64,000 nt of DNA from Zerene cesonia (GCF_012273895.1 NC_052102.1:6160917-6224916); one strand, 5' to 3'; numbered from the stretch's first letter, positions 38,888 through 53,004 are shown. A program made the numbers and translations. Notes: a model not told the origin generated them from the letters alone.

Positions 38888-39351
38888 ATGAGGTGTCCAT
38901 TTCAGTTAATCTGTGCAAAGTTCAATTGTTTTAGTGTTCGCATGGTTTTATCCTATAAGCTATATATACACTTGTATTAAGTATGATTTCCATTTTTTTA
39001 TTATTACTAGTGTGTGTGCTCGGCGTGATTATTGACTTCGTGAGTGTAGGTATTATAAAACAGAACATTAAATACTTCTAGATAAAAAATAATAATCGAA
39101 GTGTTATTCTAATTTCTTAATCATTCAGTTAAAAAGGGCTTAAGGTTAGGGGACAGGATTTGATCATTGAAAATTCTGCTAGAGATGTATAAATATATTT
39201 GTTTCACCATGTAATGTAAAGAGTGATTTAGTACGGTGAGAATAAAACAAAATTCACTGGACTTTTCTTAATTTCTATGGAAATGTACTTTTCAATGCGC
39301 TGTAAGTTAAAACTCTTGATATTATTTAAGGAAAGAAAATTAATGATGTGA

Positions 39352-39359
39352 TGACGTCA
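39352..39359. promoter_or_regulatory. CRE-like palindrome TGACGTCA
   Basis: A perfect eight-base CRE/bZIP palindrome, with related TGACGT/ACGTGACC motifs near 39549-39569. The same sites are present in the right arm near 61410. Regulatory function is inference from the motif only. Confidence 0.3.
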
Positions 39360-42300
39360 TATATACAGTGGACGTAAAATGTGACAACATACAAGAAAAA
39401 GTTTTTTTGACATCTCTATTGCTATGACATGTACAGTAATGACATTTTTGTGAATTATTTAGTAATTGTCTTTGGTTTTAGTGTCTTTATCGTGTTATGC
39501 ATAAATTCCAACAATCTTATGAAAGTCAAGTTGTATTTCTCTTCGTGAATGACGTCTATTGACGTGACCTTAAAGTGAGATGATTTTTATTAAAACCCAA
39601 AAAAATGAATGAAAACTTCAATAATTTGCAAAAGCAAAAAATGCAGGTACTGCGATTACTGATATAATTTTGGTTAAAATAAAGAAACAGGTAGCTGAAA
39701 ATTTTGAAATGTTGTCAATTTATAATATGTTATATGTATTTACTTTTAATTGGGCTCCTTTTCTGTGACATTTTAATATGTAATAGGACTTGTACAAAAA
39801 TTTACTTTTTAATAAATCAATCAAGCTTAATGATTGTGTTTGATACCTTTGAAAATGTTTGATACCTTTTCGAAATAAAGGATTCTCAAATTAGATAATC
39901 GTATAGTAAAAGTCACTAGTTGTATAGGTAGGCCCTGAATTCAACGTCGCGTAATTGACAAGTACTGAGCACGTTTTATATAATAGTGGCTACGTCAACA
40001 ACTCATCGATTAGCTTACGAAACGATCGAGATATTTGATTTCTTTACAAAATAATTACCTAGGCTTATGATTCTTTTCACAATATCAAAAGTATTAATAT
40101 TTATGCTGGAAAGCAAAAAGCGTTGATTTGATAACATTAATTACTTAACAAATGCCCTCAGCAATCAACATGATACGATATTATGACTCACTTAAAAAAT
40201 GTACAATAATCACTTACTACAAAGTACAAATTAACTTGAGTAAAGATGTTGCGTGCTACGGTAGCTGACCGCAATAATGTGAATGGTTTGTTAAAACGAG
40301 ATAACTTGTTATTTCGTGCGATTGAATCAAGATTGCTTTTTTATTTCGTCATCATTTTACTGAACAGTATTAAAACCGTTCAATTCTATAATTTTAAAAG
40401 TTATTAAGGGAACTATGTCAAAAAAAATTAAATTTTCTAATACTCTTTATTAACTTACTATGAATAACGTTTGGCCGCACATAGATCATGCATAACTTTG
40501 GCGTCAATCAGTAGAGTATGCAAAATTAGATAGTATTTCCGCAATTTACTTGAGATTGCAAACAATAGAACAAGTGGCAGGGCGTTGTCGGTGTGGCGAG
40601 GCGTTTAATAATTTACAACAAGTTATTAATGTGGCGCGCGCCCGCGCCGAACCAGTCTGGCGTGTGTCAACGTTCACTTGAACCTCAAACTATAGTTTAT
40701 CTCTTGTTTCAAGTACTAGTGAATATACATCCTTAATTCTAATAATTAAAAAGATGTTCTAGTCTCGGCACAGAGAGGGGCAAAAATTTAACTATGATAT
40801 AAAGAATATTGCAAAACTATAATAACTCTTAAATTTGGTTTATATCAAAATGATGTGCGTGACCAATACAGACCCCTTAATAGATACAAAATGTCTACTT
40901 GACTGGTATTTAGAATATCTTGAAAATATTATGATAATATTAATTGTAGTAGTAGTATCTTAGTTACTAAAGCAGATAATTTTTAAGTAACAGCAAGTCA
41001 TCGTATGCACACAAACACATACATTCTATATATTGTTATACAGATCAAAAGGCATCGTCAATAAAGAAAAATAATCGCCCATCACTTGTAGAGCCTTTTA
41101 TCATGAAGATGTCAGTGCAGGTTATCATTTTGTGTCTCATTATTAGGATTTGCACATAATTGCAATAAATGTCCGAGGGTTTGTCGCGACGTGGACAGCA
41201 GAACAATCGGCAAGTGGCGCCCGCGCGGTTTAATCTCGATTATAATTCGGTCTAAGTTATAGGCGATACTGGTAATTGATACGAAATACTTTATTTTTCA
41301 CAATTTTTTTATTGTTTATTACGAATAAGATATATTGTTAAGTGCTTCTATGAAATATTACACAAACTAATTTATCTTAAATTTAATATTTAAATAACTT
41401 TTATTAATGTTTCCAATATGCATACACATCTTTATTAAATTGTTTACAATCTGGGAATGCACATGGTATTCGTGTTCGATATCTTTGTATTTTTTATAAC
41501 AATAACTTTTTGCATGTATTACAGTCTGTTTGTACCAGATGATTCAGTGAGCTTGTTGAGTGCTCATAGTCGTTTTGTACACGCAATAGTTCCACGTCTT
41601 CCTACATCGTTATTTCTGTTTGTTGACAGTAGAAATAACTAAGTGAAGATATCTTGTTATTGCGGATTATTTAGAATGTCTATTATAGTCCTTGTCTTTG
41701 CTAATTAGCTTTCTTTCTATGGAACTTCTCTCTCTCATATTAAAATACTCGTAATACAGTTACAACGTCACGATGACGTTGTTTTTTGATATTAGTTATG
41801 TGAAAAATAATTGGTTGAGACATCATTTATTGCGTGCTTATATAGCGGTCAAGTATGGGGCTAAATTAACCCATGTGATGTGAAACGTAGCAACATAACA
41901 TATATAAGTAATTATCGCATACACATAGACCACTTAAAGGTAGGTAAATAAAAACTTCATCCTATAAATAACCTACACATGGATTTTATGATATTGTCAT
42001 AAAATGTCAGGTATTGTGTTTTAATTAATCGAAAAATTCTGGGACAAATATAGAAAAATAGATTAACTTTCAGAAAAATTCATGATTCTTTTTAAAATAA
42101 TAGCACATCAAGTCAATAGAATTGTATTTTTTACATCTTTTATCAAATTGGTGATAAAGAAAGGCGTTATTTACCGAATTTGATATTTTTATACCGTTAA
42201 AAAAATCTTTGATGAGATAGTGAGGTTTGATAATTTACGTCACTCACAGACACGCTACAACCACCTATAACGCTAGTTCGATATTAATTGCATGACGTGG

Positions 42301-45300
42301 GCTGTTGATACTGGATTTGTTATTGACAGATAGAGCCTGTAAACACGTCTGTATCTACACAATCTATTTCTAATGACTGACTGAGACCACTGCTGTAAAC
42401 TGTTCGATATTTACTATTGCGGGGACACCGGCTCTAGTGAATAGTGATTGCTCACCGCGACCATTGCACGGAATTTATATTAATCACAACTTAATTTAAC
42501 AACCGTTAAACCCGATACAGAACTTGTAAGTGTTTGTACTAGTTGTAAATTTATTGGTATAGAAATAGGTTTTCTTTTATCTTACTCGTGGGTGGGTTGA
42601 GAATTAAGGTAATTGCTTGATTTACGCATTTAATTCTGAAGAAATTTACTGCTGTAGGTAATTCATTATATCAGTTAATGGTATCAAATGAGGAAGTGCA
42701 CTTATTTTTTTTTGAAAATATGCATAGAATTAAAATAACATTTACACCTCCCACAATCTCACAGTAAAGTTCTTGATCTTTTTAGAAAATTTAAAGCTTA
42801 AAAATATCAATAATTTGGTTATAAGATAATTAGGTTATCAGTTCTTCTATTTTTATGACATAAAGTAATAACGTAAATATACGTTATTACACAAAAATAT
42901 GTTGTAAGAATTTTTTGAGAAGCTTAATAGCTGCTTGTAGAGCTAACTAAATGTAACAGTAAAACGTAAGATAAGTAAATAACAAGATTATTTAGTCTTG
43001 ATCTATATCTTAAAGTACCTGTCGCATGTTTATTATTTCATTTCTCAAATGGAAATATTGTTATCGATATGATTAAGGGCATGGCACTAATCTGGAAACG
43101 ATTAGCGGCTGCGTCGCAAGCGCACGTGCGCGCCGCGCCGGCCGCGGTGAATAAGCTCGCAGTACCGGTCCGCGCATATCTCTGTTTATCTAACACTTTT
43201 GAAATATCTTGCGCTGTGCTCCCTATAAGAACCTATTTAATGTTTAAGAACACTATAGTGCTATGTAGAAGTCGTTACATAATTATTGTTGTTATGAAAA
43301 CTATCACCTTTCGGGTTTGTCCAGAAAGAAAGCGGACCGCCCTGGCATCTTCTTAATTTTTGAAGATGATCCTGTAGTTATTGAGATTAAGGCATTCAAA
43401 TAAAGAAATAAAGAAACAAACAAATTCAGGTTTATATTAATTATATCAATATAGTAGATATGAATTAAACTATCAGAATAATATAATGACTTTGCTCGAG
43501 TTCATATGTTTTAAAAAGTTAAAAGCATATTTTGCTTATATAATTACCAAGATTACTAAAATTCACAAAAATGTACAATATTATCCGAGACGGCTGGAAT
43601 GGAAACATTAATTGGCTTGTTAATGATGTCGACAAACAATGTGTATACTTTTCTGTTTCGCTCTAAAAAGCAATTATAAGATTCCGATCAATCGGTATTG
43701 GATTAAATCAATAAAAAGCATTTGTTTTTATAGCGTTCGCCACGTGTTTACTTACAGCCGGTACGCGCAGTGCGATACCTGCGCAGGCGCATTAGGCACG
43801 CTCATCACATCACTGTTACGACCACCCCTTCGCTCCCTCATGCGTTTCGGACATAATTAATTTCCATTAAAATAAAACTATTCTCATTCACTAATGAGTT
43901 TAAGATGATACTGTAATATTATATTGATTTTGAATTTTCTCATTATGATAACGTTTTAACTATTTTCATATAATTTACTTAGTCCTATGAAACTTAATCA
44001 TGTGTAATATTATCATAAAAGATGTTTTTTTTAAGTTATTGTATTTGGAAAATTTGTACTACTCGTAACAAAAATAAGGATATTTCACAAATTCCTCAAT
44101 TTTAACATTACTTCTTTTTATTCTTTCAAAGTTTCTTGTTCAATTGCATCTTTAAATATTAAATGTACGTATATATTTCATGAACTTAATGTTAGCATAT
44201 AATTCTAAACATTCAAACCGTTTAGTTTCCCTTCGAAACGGATATCGTTATTTTAAAATAAACCTACTTATTCTAAAATTTAATCGCTTAAATATTGCGG
44301 GTTCACATAGCAGTATTGTAAAGCGTTGTTAGTGTAACCCGTTATTGCGATTGCTTTCAATCGGAACAATGGCATAACAATTGAAATTTGAATAATAAAT
44401 AAATAAAATTGTTCTCACAAACCTACTACTTTATAGGATTGTGAACTAAAATGGATCATTATACTTTTTAAAGGGCAAGTTCAACGATCATTAAGGTCTG
44501 ATAATGGAGAAACCCTGTAATTTGAAAACCTATTTAATATACGGTGTGTCAAATACCTCACTTAGTATCGATTAAGATGAAAAAATATATTATAGTTAGT
44601 TTAAATGACTGTTATTTGAAATAATATTTAGTTTACAACAACTCGTATCGATGTGATTTTAATAATTATCTTTTGCTCAAATGGCGATTCATTGCCTTTT
44701 TAGGTTTTATAAATTAATTGGCGTTGCATTGTTTATTTATAAACCTATTTATAAGATCTCTATCCACTGGACTGTGCCGTATTGGACTTAAATTTTGTTA
44801 ATAATTAGACGAAGTTCTGTATGTAGCAAAGTGAATCTTGTTGAAGACGGCGCCTTTAGGCGGTCGGCGACGCGTTGAGATAAAGCGTATTTCGCGTCGG
44901 AACTAATGCGAGACGATAGTCGGTGACGAGTCAATTGCGCCCACGCAATGCAGGCAGCAGAGCCACTGTCTTCACTTTACATTTAAACTCTACTTATTTG
45001 TGGTCTATTTTGTTTATGGTAATCAGATCGTTGTATGGCATTATCATGGTATTTCACCATTTCAGGAAAAGATTTAAATGTTTATTTATAGAAACAATGT
45101 GAACAATTAAATAATTTATTTATCCTCACCGCCATCTCGGCTTCTTACCTTCTACAGCCTAGCGATGCTTTATCGAGAAAGCGTGATTTACTGCTAAGGA
45201 TCTTAAAATGGTAGTTCATTATGCCTGCTTAGGTATCCGTAAGGTGTTCTGAATAATGTTAAGATAACAGTGAATAAATGCCGGCGGCGTCTGTGTTGGG

Positions 45301-46023
45301 TCAACCCGCAGCCGCCAACCTGCTTCGCTTGTAACTTCATCATTCGGTAATCGGTTATAATGAATATATTATGAATACAGTTTACTGCAATTTTATTAAT
45401 AACATGGGAAACGTAGCCCCATTTATTTTACACATTATATGCATTGACTGCGCATGAAAATGCCTTTGGGGACCATACATAATATTTTGTAGTAATATTT
45501 TAGGTAAAATCTATTCCGAAATAATGCAGTATACCTAATTATTAAGCTGCAAAAAATTTCCTGAAATAAGAGCATTAAGGAAAGTTTTCGTATAAATTAT
45601 TGATTCCGTGCCAGACACTTGCATAAAAAGAAGCAAAAACGCGATTACATGTTAAATGCTCTTATAGTGGAGTTAAAGGAGCCGCTCAGGCAAGCGTAGG
45701 AGCCCTAATGTAGTGTCTATGTAGCGGATAGCTCGGGGCTATCTGCTACTCGCCGCCAGAGCCGCCGCGTCGCCACTTATGCCTGCATTGAATCGTAATC
45801 GATAAGCATTATTAATGAGTATGAATACCAACAAATAAGGATAAAACCAAACACCTTACAACTAGTGCACAAAAAGAAAGGAATTTAATGAGCAGCAACA
45901 TAGGTAGTGACTAGGGTGTTTTTGTTATAGTTTTGATTTATATAGAAATAATCTGCAGACATGTAGTCTACAGATTTTGTTACAATACCAAATAGTTCTA
46001 AATAACTCATGTTCTCTTTTCAA

Positions 46024-46182
46024 TGTGGCTGTGTGATACAATGGAAAAGTTCGATTCCATAGGAGATCGAAAAAAAGATTTCTCGGTCTAGCAGGGCTTA
46101 AATATGATTACAGATCATTTGGGAATTGATGTGAGTTACATCTGCCCCGTAACCCTAATTGGTCACGGGATTTGACATATAT
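46024..46182 (+). mobile_element. Decayed tRNA-derived SINE
   Basis: Shares the order of segments of the intact SINE at 20762: a tRNA-like head (GGCTGTGTGATACAATGG, then AGTTCGATTCC), TTTCTCGGTCTAGCAGG, ATCTGCCCCGTAACCC and a GGTCACGGGATTT end. The head has lost several bases and no target duplication is obvious, so it is older. Confidence 0.6.
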
Positions 46183-47736
46183 ACGTAACAAATAATATCA
46201 ACAAAACTAGTACGAACTTCAAATGATTTAGTATAAACTGTAATATTAGAAACACCTTTGTAACGTTATTATTTATTAGTAAAGTTTATCTACGTAGATA
46301 CTGAGTGCTGTAATTGAAAATGTATTGTAGCATAATATGAGGCAATATCTCAGAGAGGCACAATTATCCCGTCATAGATCTAAGATCAATCAAACCATAT
46401 CACCTTATGTGGGCCATTAATTACTGTAAATAGTAATTACTTTAATTATTCTTGACAGTCTTTGTGTGAAGTCGTGAAGTTACTGCTCGCTCGCGAAGGT
46501 CGACGTGAAGTCTATTGTAATAGAAGAGGACCCAAGAAAGGTTTAATTTTAGATACCGAAATATCTATAACAATACAAATGATTGCAAAGTTGTTAATTA
46601 TAACCTGACCTACATTTGGATAGAAATCATTGAATGCAATACGTAAATACTATTTGCCTTGTACATACAATTGTAGAAATTCCAAAGTTTTGAATTCAAC
46701 GTTTTTTTTCTTCTATTTTAATGTTAGATTATTTTACTAGAGGTTACCTATAATTGTTAAAAAGTTTCAACAGTAATGGTAACTCACAAGCTACTAATAT
46801 CTAGTTTTAAAACCCAACCAATATCTTTCATATAAACTATACTTAAATTTTATCGTTTAGTTTTTGTTTTTGTCGGTTAACATTTTTTTCTTTATATAGG
46901 TGTATTATTTTCGGATTACGACCTTCTTGATAATCACCTGGGGGTAAATAAGTTATAAATATGGTGTTATAATATAGGAGCTTAGGAGATTTATGGTGTG
47001 TTGAATTTAATTTTTAATACATAATAATTGTTGTAAGAAAGGATACGTTTTATATCTTTAAGAAAAAAATGAAAAATATCAAGTAGATTCAGATTAGATC
47101 GCTCTGACTTTCAAGTTATTTTCACAATAAATATACAGTTTTACTATGCTCATTTTAGCCATACGTTATGCAGAACCGAACAATTTGTTTCATGGTATCA
47201 CAGTGTGTAGATATTGTAATTTTAAGTAATGGGGAATTTTAGGTAACTAAGTACGAAGTACCCTTGTTTTAATTTCTAGGTACCCGACGTACAAGTTTTG
47301 GTACGTGTTCCACTTTGATATCTGTCAAAGGATCCCGTCAGGTGATCTTTGGGTCCGTGACTCAACAGTTACACTAACGAACCGGTGTGGCGCGTGCTTC
47401 ATTGTGCCGTATTATCTCATTATCTCGCTAGCCTAGATACAAACTTATTCTATAACGTATGGAGCAATATCGAACTTAAAACAATAAGCTTTAATAAGCG
47501 GTATGTATTCAGCATCAGAATGAAAAGAAGGAATTACATACAGAGTTGTGTAACCGAAACGGCTTTGTTGTAAGTCGTGTAGAATTAAAAATGGCTTTTG
47601 ACATCGCGGTACTTGACCTCAAACTCAGCGCCCTAATGATGGTGAGATAAGAAATTTAATTACTCTTGCTCTGATTATTATGTAACCATAATTTGATTAG
47701 CAATTTTTTCAGAGATATTTCTCCAAATAGATTCTA

Positions 47737-47949
47737 CTAGCTGCGCCCCGCGGTTTTACTCGCGTAAGTTTGTATCCCGTAGGAATATCGGGATAAAAAG
47801 TTGCTTATATGTTATTCCAGTTGTCCAGCTAAATTATAAATACGTACCAAATTGCAATCGGTTTAGTAGTTTTTGCGTAACATACATACACAAACATGTA
47901 CATCCATCCTCGCAAACTTTCGCATTTATAATATTAGTATTTTGTAGGA
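47737..47949 (-). mobile_element. Helitron-like element, 213 bp
   Basis: Minus-strand end GCAGCTAG|T at 47737, with the ...CGCGAGTAAAACCGCG hairpin region before it, and start A|TCCTAC near 47949. Same family as 38261-38453. A short TATCC tandem lies immediately upstream of its 5' end (47947-47965), which blurs that boundary. Confidence 0.65.
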
Positions 47950-49870
47950 TAGAATAGGATAGGACAAAATGACATCTTTTGTATTATTTATGAGTAGATG
48001 ATATTTAAAACATCAATTTTTAGAAGTTCCGTAGAGGTAGATATATAGCAGGTGGATAAATCACCGTATGCTTTTATCTACGCCTGTGATGCTCACCGTT
48101 TATATGATTAATACCTTTTTGTTCAATCCTGATACTTATCAGCAGTTATTATATTTCATTAGCCTTGTAAACTATCTCAACCGTCAAAACGATCGATCAA
48201 GGTGTTAAGTGGACTCATCATTTTTGATCATACGATGGGTGTTACCTATAAGGTGCGTTTAAATGTAGTATAGACGGTCAGCAACACCTGCCATAGATAA
48301 ACGATATCCAATCGTAATATATGAGCTGTTAAACCTTTCGCCGCATCATCACGTTATTATATCAACGCTATTGTTCCTTGATATATCAATGAGAGATCGC
48401 TTGCCCTAAACTTCAACTGAATTTAATATATATTTTTAAATGACAAGTGTTTACGATTTATTAATGTTAAAAAAATGTAATTTTTATTTTAATATGTCAT
48501 TTAACCGTAAAAAAAAAAACGTATTTTATGTACGTATTTATATTCATATGCTATTGTGTCATTTTGCAATAGTGATTCAATTATTAAAACATTGTCGTCT
48601 CCATACTTCTAAGTGATGTTCGCAGCGCGTGACTGGTCCAACGACAGTAGACAATGTGAATCATCTACTTTCTGGTCTATTTGAAAGTACATGAGTATTA
48701 CACTTCAAATATCCACCAATAATCTGGACTTTTGACCTACATGCAAATAACCGATGATCCAAATCGTTAGTCACGATTAAGAGATTAATATTTTGTTTTA
48801 TGTGTTGTCGCCGCGATTATCGAAACGAAAACGGACGCAACGTTTTCACAACATTTGATGTGTCGGTCGAAGGAGGCTAAGTTCGGAATCACGACGTTGC
48901 TGCTCAACTTTCGACTATAGATATCGATTAAGAATCACTTGCGACAGCATTGGATTGATCGATGTAGCCCTTGGCATTTGTGTTTAATAACTGTAAACAA
49001 GAGATGGCACAGATAGTTAATGACTTGTTGAATTGACAACGTTAAACGCTTCAAAATAATAAATACTCTAAATTTGTAAAAAAATGATGTTTGAAATGTG
49101 TTACAATGCAATAAGTAATTGCAATGGAACAAGTTCATTAGAAAACGAAAATGAACATGGCAATATAGTAGGCATGGGCCAACATTGTTTTACATTAGGT
49201 TCCTTTGTACTTCTACGGCTAACCGAATTAAGCCATAGAATTATAAGATGTTGAATTTAATTAAAACAAAAAAAAAATTATAACGTTAGTATGTATTCTT
49301 CTACTAAACAAATACAAATAGATTTCATTTTCGATATTTTCAGAATGTTCGACCCAATTTCGTATTTGTTTCAAGCCACATTCGTCTATCCCTATATCAT
49401 AGGTAAGTATAATTAATTAACGACACGTCGAGTATGTATGTTTTGCCGTTAAATAGCTTGCGGCATTTTCTAATAAGTTTCAATGCTAGAACGGGTTGCG
49501 GCAACTGGCGACCGCGACCGCACGTGGACAATCGTGGACAAGTCACAAGACGTAGTGCGGCGGCACGTCAAAGCAAACACTCGTTTAGACCAATTGTGTG
49601 TGCAAGCGCTCGCGCAACTACAACCTATAATTATACGGTTATAGAACGCACCCCCGCATTCAGCGCCCCGTCACGGGTCGATTGATAAAAAATAACCATC
49701 TGTTGAACTGTAATCGGGATAACGCCCGCTGGGTCAATAATTGACCGCCAACACAGTGTTTCCTAAATTAAGGTTTTTTTATTCACCAAGTTAATAATGG
49801 GTCAATAACCAATATATCTGTTTAAACACGTTTATATTGAAGGTAATTTATAAGCTGGAATGTACGAAGT

Positions 49871-50870
49871 NNNNNNNNNNNNNNNNNNNNNNNNNNNNNN
49901 NNNNNNNNNNNNNNNNNNNNNNNNNNNNNNNNNNNNNNNNNNNNNNNNNNNNNNNNNNNNNNNNNNNNNNNNNNNNNNNNNNNNNNNNNNNNNNNNNNNN
50001 NNNNNNNNNNNNNNNNNNNNNNNNNNNNNNNNNNNNNNNNNNNNNNNNNNNNNNNNNNNNNNNNNNNNNNNNNNNNNNNNNNNNNNNNNNNNNNNNNNNN
50101 NNNNNNNNNNNNNNNNNNNNNNNNNNNNNNNNNNNNNNNNNNNNNNNNNNNNNNNNNNNNNNNNNNNNNNNNNNNNNNNNNNNNNNNNNNNNNNNNNNNN
50201 NNNNNNNNNNNNNNNNNNNNNNNNNNNNNNNNNNNNNNNNNNNNNNNNNNNNNNNNNNNNNNNNNNNNNNNNNNNNNNNNNNNNNNNNNNNNNNNNNNNN
50301 NNNNNNNNNNNNNNNNNNNNNNNNNNNNNNNNNNNNNNNNNNNNNNNNNNNNNNNNNNNNNNNNNNNNNNNNNNNNNNNNNNNNNNNNNNNNNNNNNNNN
50401 NNNNNNNNNNNNNNNNNNNNNNNNNNNNNNNNNNNNNNNNNNNNNNNNNNNNNNNNNNNNNNNNNNNNNNNNNNNNNNNNNNNNNNNNNNNNNNNNNNNN
50501 NNNNNNNNNNNNNNNNNNNNNNNNNNNNNNNNNNNNNNNNNNNNNNNNNNNNNNNNNNNNNNNNNNNNNNNNNNNNNNNNNNNNNNNNNNNNNNNNNNNN
50601 NNNNNNNNNNNNNNNNNNNNNNNNNNNNNNNNNNNNNNNNNNNNNNNNNNNNNNNNNNNNNNNNNNNNNNNNNNNNNNNNNNNNNNNNNNNNNNNNNNNN
50701 NNNNNNNNNNNNNNNNNNNNNNNNNNNNNNNNNNNNNNNNNNNNNNNNNNNNNNNNNNNNNNNNNNNNNNNNNNNNNNNNNNNNNNNNNNNNNNNNNNNN
50801 NNNNNNNNNNNNNNNNNNNNNNNNNNNNNNNNNNNNNNNNNNNNNNNNNNNNNNNNNNNNNNNNNNNNNN
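49871..50870. other. Scaffold gap at centre of inverted repeat, 1000 N
   Basis: Exactly 1000 N. The two arms reach its edges at precisely mirrored bases (49870 and 50871), so the axis of symmetry lies on a placeholder gap. Confidence 0.99.
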
Positions 50871-52797
50871 ACTTCGTACATTCCAGCTTATAAATTACCT
50901 TCAATATAAACGTGTTTAAACAGATATATTGGTTATTGACCCATTATTAACTTGGTGAATAAAAAAACCTTAATTTAGGAAACACTGTGTTGGCGGTCAA
51001 TTATTGACCCAGCGGGCGTTATCCCGATTACAGTTCAACAGATGGTTATTTTTTATCAATCGACCCGTGACGGGGCGCTGAATGCGGGGGTGCGTTCTAT
51101 AACCGTATAATTATAGGTTGTAGTTGCGCGAGCGCTTGCACACACAATTGGTCTAAACGAGTGTTTGCTTTGACGTGCCGCCGCACTACGTCTTGTGACT
51201 TGTCCACGATTGTCCACGTGCGGTCGCGGTCGCCAGTTGCCGCAACCCGTTCTAGCATTGAAACTTATTAGAAAATGCCGCAAGCTATTTAACGGCAAAA
51301 CATACATACTCGACGTGTCGTTAATTAATTATACTTACCTATGATATAGGGATAGACGAATGTGGCTTGAAACAAATACGAAATTGGGTCGAACATTCTG
51401 AAAATATCGAAAATGAAATCTATTTGTATTTGTTTAGTAGAAGAATACATACTAACGTTATAATTTTTTTTTTTTTTGTTTTAATTAAATTCAACATCTT
51501 ATAATTCTATGGCTTAATTCGGTTAGCCGTAGAAGTACAAAGGAACCTAATGTAAAACAATGTTGGCCCATGCCTACTATATTGCCATGTTCATTTTCGT
51601 TTTCTAATGAACTTGTTCCATTGCAATTACTTATTGCATTGTAACACATTTCAAACAAACATTATTTTTTTACAAATTTAGAGTATTTATTATTTTGAAG
51701 CGTTTAACGTTGTCAATTCAACAAGTCATTAACTATCTGTGCCATCTCTTGTTTACAGTTATTAAACACAAATGCCAAGGGCTACATCGATCAATCCAAT
51801 GCTGTCGCAAGTGATTCTTAATCGATATCTATAGTCGAAAGTTGAGCAGCAACGTCGTGATTCCGAACTTAGCCTCCTTCGACCGACACATCAAATGTTG
51901 TGAAAACGTTGCGTCCGTTTTCGTTTCGATAATCGCGGCGACAACACATAAAACAAAATATTAATCTCTTAATCGTGACTAACGATTTGGATCATCGGTT
52001 ATTTGCATGTAGGTCAAAAGTCCAGATTATTGGTGGATATTTGAAGTGTAATACTTATGTACTTTCAAATAGACCAGAAAGTAGATGGTTCACATTGTCT
52101 ACTGTCGTTGGACCAGTCACGCGCTGCGAACTGCACTTAGATGTATGGAGACGACAATGTTTTAATAATTGAATCACTATTGCAAAATGACACAATAGCA
52201 TATGAATATAAATACGTAGATAAAATACGTTTTTTTTACGGTTAAATGACATATTAAAATAAAAATTATATTTTTTTAACATTAATAAATCGTAAACACC
52301 TGTCATTTAAAAATATATATTAAATTCAGTTGAAGTTTAGGGCAAGCGATCTCTCATTGATATATCAAGGAACAATAGCGTTGATATAATAACGTGATGA
52401 TGCGGCGAAAGGTTTAACAGCTCATATATTACGATTGGATATCGTTTATCTATGGCAGGTGTTGCTGACCGTCTATACTACATTTAAACGCACCTTATAG
52501 GTAACACCCATCGTATGATCAAAAATGATGAGTCCACTTAACACCTTGATCGATCGTTTTGACGGTTGAGATAGTTTACAAGGCTAATGAAATATAATAA
52601 CTGCTGATAAGTATCAGGATTGAACAAAAAGGTATTAATCATATAAACGGTGAGCATCACAGGCGTAGATAAAAGCATACGGTGATTTATCCACCTGCTA
52701 TATATCTACCTCTACGGAACTTCTAAAATTGATGTGTTTTAAATTTTATCTACTCATAAACAATACAAAAGATGTCATTTTGTTCTATCCTATCCTA

Positions 52798-53004
52798 TCC
52801 TACTAAATACTAATATTATAAATGCGAAAGCTTTTGAGGATGGATGTACATGTTTGTGTATGTATGTTACGCAAAAACAACTGAACCGATTGGCAATTTG
52901 GTACGTAGATAGCTGGACAACTGGAATAACATATAAGCAACTTTTTATCCCGATATTCCTACGGGATACAAACTTACGCGGGTAAAATCGCGGGGCGCAG
53001 CTAG
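52798..53004 (+). mobile_element. Helitron-like element, mirror of 47737-47949
   Basis: Starts A|TCCTACTAAATAC at 52798 after a TATCC tandem and ends GCAGCTAG (53001-53004) before T, with a hairpin CGCGGGTAAAATCGCG just upstream. It is the allelic or duplicated counterpart of the left-arm copy. Confidence 0.7.

Larger units (their letters stand above)
37814..38905 (-). mobile_element. 5'-truncated Jockey-like LINE, 3' part
   Basis: On the minus strand this holds the end of a reverse-transcriptase reading frame (38887 to 38537), a 3' untranslated region, an AATAAA signal near 37835 and a short (ATT)n tail at 37814-37827. The 3' untranslated region is interrupted by two Helitron-like insertions. 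Only the last part of the polymerase remains, so the copy is dead on arrival. Confidence 0.7.
37754..49870 (+). repeat. Left arm of about 12-kb inverted repeat (end of contig C)
   Basis: The whole stretch is the reverse complement of 50871-63020. Paired positions add to 100741 near the centre, 100752 near 43 kb, 100768 near 41 kb and 100774 at the outer end, so the arms differ by a net 33 bp of small indels plus scattered substitutions. Sampled stretches look about 98-99% identical by eye; 49434-49685 is identical over 252 bp. The arm carries a decayed LINE, Helitrons and a SINE; I see no host gene in it. The rest is AT-rich with GC-rich islands near 40575-40670, 43105-43170, 43740-43850, 44845-44960, 45285-45350, 45660-45800 and 49495-49680. 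Confidence 0.97.

Noticed and set aside
41457..41642. Small hydrophobic frame, mirrored at 59126-59311
   Set aside because: Low-complexity Phe/Val-rich translation from AT-rich DNA, with no splice or promoter context.
43069..43356. 95-codon frame present in both arms with a Pro/Ser difference
   Set aside because: Appears in both arms only because the arms are copies; there are two non-synonymous differences in 288 bp and no family resemblance.
49434..49685. 83-codon frame identical in both arms
   Set aside because: Identity follows from the arm duplication; the Arg/Ser/Thr-rich translation matches no family I know. Kept only as a GC-rich island.
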